Shown piece after piece: positions 1-5,006 of a DNA stretch of 5,006 nucleotides. Under the pieces are notes generated by a model that saw nothing but the letters and a program-made list of their open reading frames with translations, had not been told where the DNA came from and ran no database searches. The translations under genes were made by a program, and so were the position numbers. The stretch is from JBOHHM01 sp050725495 (lineage in GTDB: Bacteria > Pseudomonadota > Gammaproteobacteria > Burkholderiales > Burkholderiaceae_C). How positions within the stretch are numbered: the first letter of the stretch is position 1; each line of letters starts with the position of its first letter. Location: assembly GCA_050725495.1 (NCBI GenBank), contig JBOHHM010000321.1, positions 1 to 5,006 on the forward strand. The letters are read 5' to 3'.

Positions 1-1853
1 GCGCCCACCACCTTGCCATTGGCATCCAGAATGTCCTCGACCTCGTGCGGCCAGAAATACTCGATGCCGCCCTTCTCGTTCTTGCGCGAGTAGATGTGGT
101 TGAGCACCATGCCCTGGGTCAGCAGACAGGTGAACGGCTCGTCGACCTGGACCAGATCGAGGTCTCGCATGACCTTGGTCCAGAAGCGCGCGTACAGCAG
201 GTGCAGGATCGCGTGCTCGATGCCGCCGATGTACTGGTCCATCGGCATCCAGTAGCGGGCACCCTCGGCGACCATCCGATCGGCATTCGTCGAATCGCAA
301 TACCGCATGAAGTACCAGGCACTGTCGACAAAGGTGTCCATGGTGTCGGTTTCGCGCCGCGCGGCCTTGCCGCAGACCGGGCAGCTCACGCCGGCGTGAA
401 AGCCCTCATGCTTGTGCAGCGGATTGCCCGAGCCGTCGGGCACGCAGTCGGTGGGCAGCACGACCGGCAGATCCTGCTCGGGCACCGGCACGGCGCCATG
501 CTCGTCGCAGTGGATGATGGGAATCGGCGTGCCCCAGTAGCGCTGGCGGCTCACGCCCCAGTCACGCAGGCGCCAAGTGGTCTTTTTCTCGCCCAGGCCG
601 CGGGTCTGCAGCGCGTGCGCGATCGCGTCGACCGCCTCCTGGTACGACAGGCCGCTGAAGCTGTCGGAGTTGATGGTCACGCCGCGCTGCTTGTCGGCAT
701 ACCAGTCGTGCCAATGGTGGTAGTCGTAGTGCTCGCCATCGACATGGATCACCTCGATGATGGGCAGGCCGTGCTTCAGGGCAAAGGCGAAATCGCGCTC
801 GTCGTGGCCCGGCACGCCCATCACGGCGCCGTCGCCATAGCCCATGAGCACATAGTTGCCGACCCAGAGCTCGACCTGCTCGCCGGTCAGCGGGTGCGTG
901 ACATACAGGCCGGTGGGCCGGCCTTCCTTTTCGCGCAGCGCGAGTTCGGCCTCGGTCGTGCCGCCCTTTTTGCACTCCTCGATGAAGGCTGCCAGCTCGG
1001 GGTTGGACTTGGCGGCATGGACGGCCAGCGGATGCTCGGGCGCGACCGCGCAGAAAGTCACGCCCATGATGGTGTCGGCGCGCGTGGTGAACACATACAT
1101 GCGGCCGTTGCCGATCGGCTCGCCGGCGTCATCGCGGATGTCGTGCGTGAACGCAAAGCGCACGCCCTCGCTCTTGCCGATCCAGTTTTCCTGCATCAGC
1201 CTGACGCGCTCGGGCCAGCCCGGCAGCTGGTGCTGCACATGCTCGAGCAGCTCCTCGGCGTAGTCGGTGATCTTGAGGTAGTAGCCGGGAATTTCGCGCT
1301 TTTCCACAGTAGCGCCAGTGCGCCAGCCCTTGCCGTCGATCACCTGCTCGTTGGCCAGCACGGTCTGGTCGACCGGGTCCCAGTTGACGACCTGGGTCTT
1401 GCGGTAGGCGATGCCCTTTTCCAGCATCTTCAGGAACAGCCACTGGTTCCACTTGTAGTAATCAGGGTCGCAGGTCGCGACCTCGCGGCTCCAGTCGATG
1501 GCCAGCCCCATCGCCTGCATCTGCCGCTTCATGTAGGCGATGTTCTCGTGGGTCCACTGCGCGGGCGGCACGCCGTTTTTCAGCGCGGCATTCTCGGCCG
1601 GCAGGCCGAACGCGTCCCAGCCCATGGGCATGAGCACGTTGTAGCCGTTCATGCGCAGGTAGCGCGTGAGCATGTCGTTGATCGTGTAGTTGCGCACATG
1701 GCCCATGTGCAGCTTGCCGCTGGGGTAGGGCAGCATGGAGCAGGCGTAGAACTTTTTCTTACCGGCGTCCTCGGTTACGCGGTAGGCATCGCGGGCCGTC
1801 CAGTGGTCCTGCGCGGCGCGCTCGACCTCGATGTGGTGGTATTTGTCTTGCAT
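1..1853 (-). CDS. leuS: Leucyl-tRNA synthetase, N-terminal 617 codons (3' end beyond window)
   Basis: Cytoplasmic class I aminoacyl-tRNA synthetase that charges tRNA-Leu with leucine and hydrolyses mischarged products. The frame is open and uninterrupted from the ATG at 1853 to the window edge. Visible marks: the HIGH-type motif HMGH at residues 49-52; GWDAFGLPAEN just after; the CP1 editing domain with threonine-rich TTRADT at 256-261 and GHDERD with Asp351 and Asp354, matching the editing aspartates of E. coli LeuRS; DWGVSRQRYWG returning to the catalytic core; and ETDTMDTFVDSAWY and YIGGIEHAILHLLYARF further on. About 617 of the usual 860-900 residues are present; the KMSKS loop and anticodon-binding domain lie outside. 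The start puts HMGH at the same position as in E. coli. An in-frame ATG 19 codons upstream (1910) is possible but less likely. No good Shine-Dalgarno precedes the ATG. An intrinsic terminator separates it from exbD, so it probably has its own promoter. Confidence 0.98.
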   Translation of the reverse strand, partial: MQDKYHHIEVERAAQDHWTARDAYRVTEDAGKKKFYACSMLPYPSGKLHMGHVRNYTINDMLTRYLRMNGYNVLMPMGWDAFGLPAENAALKNGVPPAQWTHENIAYMKRQMQAMGLAIDWSREVATCDPDYYKWNQWLFLKMLEKGIAYRKTQVVNWDPVDQTVLANEQVIDGKGWRTGATVEKREIPGYYLKITDYAEELLEHVQHQLPGWPERVRLMQENWIGKSEGVRFAFTHDIRDDAGEPIGNGRMYVFTTRADTIMGVTFCAVAPEHPLAVHAAKSNPELAAFIEECKKGGTTEAELALREKEGRPTGLYVTHPLTGEQVELWVGNYVLMGYGDGAVMGVPGHDERDFAFALKHGLPIIEVIHVDGEHYDYHHWHDWYADKQRGVTINSDSFSGLSYQEAVDAIAHALQTRGLGEKKTTWRLRDWGVSRQRYWGTPIPIIHCDEHGAVPVPEQDLPVVLPTDCVPDGSGNPLHKHEGFHAGVSCPVCGKAARRETDTMDTFVDSAWYFMRYCDSTNADRMVAEGARYWMPMDQYIGGIEHAILHLLYARFWTKVMRDLDLVQVDEPFTCLLTQGMVLNHIYSRKNEKGGIEYFWPHEVEDILDANGKVVG

Positions 1854-1947
1854 GGAGGTTTTGCCTGCAAGTTTCGCTCCAGAAAGGACATGGGTCCCTT
1901 TCGTTCCCATTCTGGCCGCACGATACTGTCAGGCGGTTCAATCAATG
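1854..1947 (-). promoter_or_regulatory. leuS leader region with competing hairpins
   Basis: This 94-base stretch between the exbD terminator and the leuS start must hold any independent leuS promoter, but no convincing -35/-10 pair is visible. It contains an imperfect inverted repeat at 1882-1902 (8 bp with one bulged base and a 4-base loop). A second, mutually exclusive pairing joins 1906-1915 with 1890-1894 and 1879-1884. Immediately before the leuS ATG lies CCTCC (1858-1854), the opposite of a ribosome binding site. The best Shine-Dalgarno-like sequence in the leader, AAAGG at 1901-1897, instead precedes an ATG at 1891 in another frame. The pairings are seen in the sequence; a regulatory role is inference. 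Confidence 0.3.
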
Positions 1948-1977
1948 AAAAAAGCAAGGGGCGGCCCGTCGCTTTTT
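1948..1977 (-). terminator. Intrinsic terminator after exbD
   Basis: Read leftward, the sequence forms a hairpin with the lower stem AAAAAGCGA paired to TTGCTTTTT (one G-T wobble), a C-C mismatch, then GGG/CCC closing a 3-base CCG loop. The 3' arm ends in six T residues (1953-1948), giving the U tract of a Rho-independent terminator. It lies 34 bases after the exbD stop and ends the bamE-dapB-exbB-exbD unit before leuS. The opposite strand carries five T residues after the stem, so it could work in both directions. A weaker inverted repeat (1988-2012) overlaps the exbD stop codon just ahead of it. Confidence 0.85.
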
Positions 1978-2010
1978 CCAGTTACTCAAATTGGTGACTA
2001 CGCCACAATT

Positions 2011-2439
2011 TTACGGGCGCCCTGCGGGCTTGGGGTCGGCGATGAAACCGATGCGGTTCAGCCCTGCCTTCTGGGCCGTGCCCATGACCTCGACCACCTT
2101 GCCATAGGGCACAGCCTGGTCGGCGCGCAGCTGGACCTCGGTGTCGGGGTTCTGGCTCGCGGCCTGGGCCAGGCGTTCGGCCAGCTCAGCCGGCGTCACG
2201 GCCTGGTCGTTCAGATAGGCCTGGCCCGCGGGATCCACGACCAGGGTCACGAACCGGGGCGCATCACCGGGCTTGGCCGCATCAGTTTGGGGCAGGTCGA
2301 GCCGGATCGAGCTGGCCAGCAGGGGCGCGGTGATGATGAAAATCACGACCAGCACCAGCATCACGTCGACCAGCGGCGTCATGTTGATCTCGCTCATGGG
2401 CTGCGGGCCCGGGGTGCGTTCGAGGCGGCCAAAAGCCAT
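2011..2439 (-). CDS. exbD: ExbD/TolR-family proton-channel subunit
   Basis: Inner-membrane protein of 142 residues that partners with ExbB to turn proton flow into mechanical energy for envelope processes such as TonB-dependent uptake. It has the family layout: a short cytoplasmic N-terminus (1-22) with SEINMTPLVDVMLVL; one membrane segment (about 24-44) holding Asp25, equivalent to the essential protonatable Asp25 of E. coli ExbD and Asp23 of TolR; then a periplasmic domain with TLVVDPAGQAYLNDQ and VQLRADQAVPYGKVVEVM. The gene starts 9 bases after the exbB stop without a strong ribosome binding site, suggesting translational coupling. It is the last gene before the terminator. Family membership is certain. 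ExbD is preferred over TolR because no tolA, tolB or pal lies alongside, but no tonB is seen either. Confidence 0.93.
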   Translation of the reverse strand: MAFGRLERTPGPQPMSEINMTPLVDVMLVLVVIFIITAPLLASSIRLDLPQTDAAKPGDAPRFVTLVVDPAGQAYLNDQAVTPAELAERLAQAASQNPDTEVQLRADQAVPYGKVVEVMGTAQKAGLNRIGFIADPKPAGRP

Positions 2440-2448
2440 GACAGGCGC

Positions 2449-3114
2449 TCAGGGCCGGCCCGCGGGCTCGCTCAGATGATGATGAACCAGCAGTTCCCGC
2501 AAATCGCGGGCAAAGCCTTCCAGATCGGCCTCGATGCGACCGATGAAGCGGCCGAACACGTTGTAGGCCAGCACCGCCGGAATCGCCACCGCCAGGCCGG
2601 CTGCCGTCATGATCAGCGCCTCGCCGACCGGGCCCGAGACCTTGTCGATCGTGATCTGGCCTGCGCTGGCGATGCCGGTGAGCGCATGGTAGATGCCCCA
2701 GACCGTGCCCAGCAGGCCGACAAAGGGCGCGGTGGAACCGACCGTGGCCAGCAGCACCTGGCCCAGCGTCAGCTTGTTGAGCACGCTGTGCAGCGCATCG
2801 CGCAGCACGCGGGTCAGTTGCTGGGATTTGTCGCCGGCGGCGGCCAGCGTACCGCCGCCTTCGATGTTTGTCGCGTCGATCAAGGTCAGGACCAGGGCTT
2901 CACGGTCAAAAGCCGCGACCTTCTGGTGGCCTTCGGCGACCGAGGGCGACTGCCAGAACACGGCCAGGCTGCGCGCCACATCGCCGCTGGCGCGGTGCAG
3001 CAGCCAGGCCTTCCACAGGATCACGACCCAGCTCGCGACCGACATGGCCAGCAGCATCACGGTCACCACCCGCGTCACCGCATCGCCCTGCCACAGCAGC
3101 TCCCAAACCGTCAT
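2449..3114 (-). CDS. exbB: ExbB (MotA/TolQ/ExbB family) proton-channel protein
   Basis: Multi-pass inner-membrane protein of 221 residues, the scaffold of the ExbB-ExbD proton-driven motor. Three membrane segments are visible, at about 15-38, 116-144 and 164-187, with a cytoplasmic stretch between the first two, as in the family. The signature STAPFVGLLGTVWGIY covers residues 127-142 with Thr137, and LIMTAAGLAVAIPAV carries Thr170. These match the pore threonines Thr148 and Thr181 of E. coli ExbB. The start codon overlaps the dapB stop in an ATGA junction, so translation is probably coupled to dapB, and exbD follows after 9 bases. There is no cleavable signal peptide or long periplasmic N-terminal extension of the kind seen in some ExbB proteins. 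TolQ is the alternative family name; the genomic context (no tolA/tolB/pal) favours ExbB. Confidence 0.93.
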   Translation of the reverse strand: MTVWELLWQGDAVTRVVTVMLLAMSVASWVVILWKAWLLHRASGDVARSLAVFWQSPSVAEGHQKVAAFDREALVLTLIDATNIEGGGTLAAAGDKSQQLTRVLRDALHSVLNKLTLGQVLLATVGSTAPFVGLLGTVWGIYHALTGIASAGQITIDKVSGPVGEALIMTAAGLAVAIPAVLAYNVFGRFIGRIEADLEGFARDLRELLVHHHLSEPAGRP

Positions 3115-3932
3115 TTCAGGCCCAGCACATCGAACATGTCGAACAGCCCCGTCTTCCTGCCCGCCAGGAAGCGCACGGCCCGCAGGCTGCCCTGGGCATA
3201 GGTGGAGCGGCTGGCCGACTTGTGAGTGATCTCGATGCGCTCGCCGGTGCCGGCAAACAGCACGGTGTGATCACCGACGATGTCGCCGCCACGGATCGTG
3301 GCAAAGCCGATGGTCGAGGGGTCGCGCTCGCCGGTCACGCCCTCGCGCGCATAGACGGCGCAGTCCTTGAGGTCGCGGCCCAGGGCGGCAGCAATCACCT
3401 CGCCCATCTTGAGCGCCGTGCCGGACGGGGCATCGACCTTGTTGCGGTGGTGGGCCTCGATGATCTCGATGTCGTAGCCGGTGGACAGGGCCTTGGCCGC
3501 CATTTCGAGCAGCTTGAGCGTGACGTTCACGCCCACGCTCATATTGGGCGCCATGACGATGGCGATGTCGCGCGCGGCGGCGGCGATCTCGGCCTTCTGG
3601 GCCTCGTTGAAGCCCGTGGTGCCGATCACGGCGTTCACGCCCAGCTCGCGGCAAAGCTTGAGATGCGCCAGCGTGCCTTCGGGGCGGGTGAAATCGATCA
3701 GCACCTGGGCATGGCTCAGGCCAGCCTGCAGATCGGCCGTGATGGCCACGCCGCTGGCCAGGCCCAGAAAGGCCGAGGCATCCGAGCCGATGGCCGGGCT
3801 CGAGGGCAGGTCCAGCGCCCCGGCGAGCTGGCAGTCATCCGAAGCGCGAATCGCCTCGATCAGCATGTGGCCCATGCGGCCCGAGGCGCCGGAAACGGCG
3901 ACCCGCTGGATGGGATGGTTCGTGTCGGTCAT
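3111..3932 (-). CDS. dapB: 4-hydroxy-tetrahydrodipicolinate reductase
   Basis: Cytoplasmic NAD(P)H-dependent reductase of the diaminopimelate/lysine pathway. It reduces the product of DapA to tetrahydrodipicolinate, feeding peptidoglycan and lysine synthesis. The chosen ATG gives 273 residues, the same length as E. coli DapB. Visible motifs in order: the nucleotide-binding loop GASGRMG (15-21); DFTRPEG (80-86); GTTGF (104-108); APNMSVGVN (128-136); the catalytic stretch EAHHRNKVDAPSGT (159-172) with His161, His162 and Lys165; GDIVGDH (216-222); and a C-terminus ending in FDMFDVLGLK. The frame stays open upstream to 4250, but that extension reads arginine-rich nonsense antisense-free of any domain and overlaps bamE in another frame, so it is not part of the gene. 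The gene starts 7 bases after the bamE stop and ends in the ATGA overlap with exbB, indicating one operon. Confidence 0.97.
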   Translation of the reverse strand: MTDTNHPIQRVAVSGASGRMGHMLIEAIRASDDCQLAGALDLPSSPAIGSDASAFLGLASGVAITADLQAGLSHAQVLIDFTRPEGTLAHLKLCRELGVNAVIGTTGFNEAQKAEIAAAARDIAIVMAPNMSVGVNVTLKLLEMAAKALSTGYDIEIIEAHHRNKVDAPSGTALKMGEVIAAALGRDLKDCAVYAREGVTGERDPSTIGFATIRGGDIVGDHTVLFAGTGERIEITHKSASRSTYAQGSLRAVRFLAGRKTGLFDMFDVLGLK

Positions 3933-3939
3933 GGCGGGC

Positions 3940-4494
3940 TCAGCGGCTCGGGGCTTCAAGCGGAGGGTAGCTGGTGGGCAGCGGCGCATTGGTGGCGCCG
4001 GACGCATCCTGCGGCGCCGAGCCGGCAGGGGGTGGGAACTTCTTGAGGCTTTCCTCGGGAGCCTCCAGCACCGGCGCCTGGCCCCGCTTGCGGCCCGGGT
4101 CGATCTGGCCCACGAATTCGGCCTCGCTGGGCATCTCGTCGCCCTCGAAGCGCTCGAGCACATCGTCCTTGAAGAACACCGCGAGCTTGCGCGCCTGCGG
4201 CTCCACGCCCTGGCGCCTGAGCGTGAAGACATAGTCCCAGCGGTCCGCATGGAACACGCTGGTCAGCAAGGGCGTGCCCAGCAGGTCGCGGACCTGGGCC
4301 CGGCTCATGCCGGCCTGCAGCGCCTGGACCTGCTCACGCGAGACGAAATTGCCCTGCACCACCTCCACCTTGTAGGGCGTGACCAGGCCCGCCACGCGAT
4401 GGCTGGCATTGTCGAAGCCGGCACAGGCGGCCAGCCAGGCGCAGGAGACGGCGAGCAAACCCAGTTGGGCGCTACGACGGTAAGAGGCAGACAT
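3940..4494 (-). CDS. bamE: Outer-membrane assembly lipoprotein BamE (OmlA/SmpA)
   Basis: Accessory lipoprotein of the Bam complex, which folds beta-barrel proteins into the outer membrane. The 184-residue product begins with a lipoprotein signal peptide: basic start (YRR), hydrophobic core, and lipobox LAAC with the lipidated Cys24. Alanine follows the cysteine, so no inner-membrane retention signal is present. The BamE fold follows: YKVEVVQGNFVSREQV (41-56), AGMSRAQVRDLLGTPL (61-76) and WDYVF (86-90), close to the QGN...GM...V...LGTP...YVF pattern of E. coli BamE. From about 121 to the end there is a proline-, alanine- and glutamate-rich tail with no recognisable domain; this makes the protein longer than E. 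coli BamE (about 113 residues). It is the first gene of the leftward operon and is divergent from fur. A longer in-frame reading upstream to 4974 is antisense to fur and is rejected. Confidence 0.95.
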   Translation of the reverse strand: MSASYRRSAQLGLLAVSCAWLAACAGFDNASHRVAGLVTPYKVEVVQGNFVSREQVQALQAGMSRAQVRDLLGTPLLTSVFHADRWDYVFTLRRQGVEPQARKLAVFFKDDVLERFEGDEMPSEAEFVGQIDPGRKRGQAPVLEAPEESLKKFPPPAGSAPQDASGATNAPLPTSYPPLEAPSR

Positions 4495-4517
4495 GGGGCA
4501 AGGTGTAGCGATATGAT
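4488..4517 (+). promoter_or_regulatory. Candidate fur promoter
   Basis: TATGAT at 4512-4517 matches five of six -10 positions. CAGACA at 4488-4493, 18 bases upstream, matches four of six -35 positions and overlaps the bamE start codon on the other strand. Transcription would start near 4524, leaving a leader of about 58 bases that contains a GGGCT/AGCCC hairpin (4536-4554) and a 12-base palindrome (4559-4570). No convincing Fur box overlaps it. Confidence 0.45.
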
Positions 4518-4523
4518 CGGTCC

Positions 4524-4551
4524 ATTGTAGCGGCTGGGCTTGCGGCGGCAG
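4524..4551 (-). promoter_or_regulatory. Candidate promoter of the bamE-dapB-exbB-exbD operon
   Basis: Read leftward, TACAAT at 4529-4524 matches five of six positions of the sigma-70 -10 box. Sixteen bases upstream is CTGCCG (4551-4546), a weak -35 with three matches. Transcription would begin near 4517, giving a leader of about 23 bases before the bamE ATG at 4494. The call rests on the -10 match and the position; the -35 is poor. Confidence 0.5.
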
Positions 4552-4581
4552 CCCCGTCCGTGCGCGCACGAAAGCCCTCCC

Positions 4582-5006
4582 ATGACCAATATCGACGAAC
4601 TCAAAAGCACCGGACTGAAGGCCACTCTGCCGCGCCTGAAAATCCTGGAAATCTTCCAGAAGGGCGAGCAGCGCCACATGACGGCCGAAGACGTGTTCCG
4701 CGTGCTGCTGCAGGAACGCTCCGACATCGGGCTGGCGACCGTGTACCGCGTGCTGACCCAGTTCGAGCAGGCCGGCATTCTGAGCCGCAGCCACTTTGAG
4801 AGCGGCAAGGCCGTCTACGAACTCAACGAGGGCCAGCACCACGACCACCTGGTCTGCCTGGACTGCGGCAAGGTCGAGGAGTTCTACGACCCCGAGATCG
4901 AAAAACGCCAGCAGGCCGTGGCCCAGGCCAAGGGCTTCACGATCGCCGACCATGCCTTGAGCCTGTACGCCCACTGCAGCAAGGACCCCTGCCCGAACAG
5001 GCCGCC
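4582..5006 (+). CDS. fur: Ferric uptake regulator Fur (3' end just beyond window)
   Basis: Iron-responsive DNA-binding repressor; with Fe(II) it dimerises on Fur boxes and shuts off iron uptake genes. The ATG at 4582 gives 141 complete codons before the edge with no stop; bacterial Fur is usually about 140-150 residues, so only a few are missing. Visible features: an N-terminal winged-helix domain starting TNIDELKSTGLKATLPRLKIL; the recognition helix region LATVYRVLTQFEQAGI (51-66); the metal-binding segment HHDHLVCLDC with His86, His87, Asp88, His89, Cys92 and Cys95; then His124, His131 and the second cysteine pair Cys132 and Cys137. The Cys92-x2-Cys95 numbering equals that of E. coli Fur and marks the structural zinc site. 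His32 and Glu80 fit regulatory metal ligands. No strong Shine-Dalgarno precedes the start. It is divergent from bamE, an arrangement I recall as common in this family. Confidence 0.96.
   Translation, partial: MTNIDELKSTGLKATLPRLKILEIFQKGEQRHMTAEDVFRVLLQERSDIGLATVYRVLTQFEQAGILSRSHFESGKAVYELNEGQHHDHLVCLDCGKVEEFYDPEIEKRQQAVAQAKGFTIADHALSLYAHCSKDPCPNRP

Noticed and set aside
562..1452. Leftward frames at 562-975 and 1129-1452
   Set aside because: They lie inside leuS in a shifted frame and read as low-complexity arginine- and alanine-rich sequence. leuS itself is uninterrupted there, so they do not indicate a frameshift.
1854..1910. Alternative leuS start at the in-frame ATG at 1910
   Set aside because: It would add 19 residues without family support, and the start at 1853 places the HMGH motif exactly as in E. 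coli LeuRS. It remains possible because neither start has a good ribosome binding site.
45..1997. 650-codon rightward reading frame opposite leuS
   Set aside because: Its codons lie exactly in register with leuS codons on the other strand. In that register stops appear only opposite TTA, CTA and TCA, which are avoided in this GC-rich genome. The translation shows no domain, and the leftward frame is clearly leuS.
3933..4250. N-terminal extension of dapB to 379 residues
   Set aside because: The extra 106 residues are arginine- and serine-rich shadow sequence overlapping bamE in another frame. The start at 3932 gives the standard 273-residue DapB.
1831..4530. Long rightward frames at 1831-3201, 2868-4046 and 3481-4530
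   Set aside because: Each is in register with the leftward gene it covers (exbD and exbB, dapB, bamE respectively), so each is the same codon-bias artefact. None shows a recognisable domain.
4510..4530. Fur box in the bamE/fur intergenic region
   Set aside because: The best alignment I could make by eye, starting at GATATGATC, matches only about 7 of 19 positions of the consensus, which is no better than an AT-rich promoter would give.
4495..4974. N-terminal extension of bamE to 344 residues
   Set aside because: The extension is in-register antisense to fur and would bury the lipoprotein signal peptide that begins at 4494.

Overview
This is a compact, GC-rich housekeeping segment of a bacterial chromosome. 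Gene order and protein character (Fur divergent from a BamE/OmlA lipoprotein, followed by dapB, an ExbB/ExbD pair and leuS) point to a betaproteobacterium, most likely of the family Comamonadaceae. That assignment rests on remembered gene order and protein similarity, not on a search.

Layout from right to left. At the right edge fur runs rightward (4582 to the edge) and lacks only its last codons. An 87-base divergent intergenic region (4495-4581) carries face-to-face promoter candidates. From there four genes run leftward with almost no spacing: bamE (4494-3940), dapB (3932-3111), exbB (3114-2449) and exbD (2439-2011). dapB and exbB overlap in an ATGA stop/start junction, so this looks like one transcription unit. 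A clear intrinsic terminator (1948-1977) follows exbD. After it, leuS starts at 1853 and runs leftward off the window. It keeps the HMGH nucleotide-binding motif and the whole editing domain, but the KMSKS loop and anticodon-binding domain lie outside.

How the genes fit together. BamE belongs to the beta-barrel assembly machinery of the outer membrane. ExbB/ExbD form a proton-driven inner-membrane motor that energises envelope processes such as TonB-dependent uptake. DapB makes tetrahydrodipicolinate, the precursor of diaminopimelate and lysine. The bamE-dapB-exbB-exbD unit is therefore cell-envelope themed. The neighbouring Fur regulator and a possible role of ExbBD in iron uptake suggest a functional link, but I see no convincing Fur box.

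I found no mobile elements, RNA genes, CRISPR arrays or signs of recent transfer. Every long rightward reading frame opposite the leftward genes is an in-register antisense shadow caused by codon bias. I do not see a new biological system. The points worth a second look are the structured leuS leader with a possible overlapping small reading frame, the interlocked bamE/fur promoters with a 12-base palindrome before fur, and the altered zinc-ligand pattern of LeuRS.
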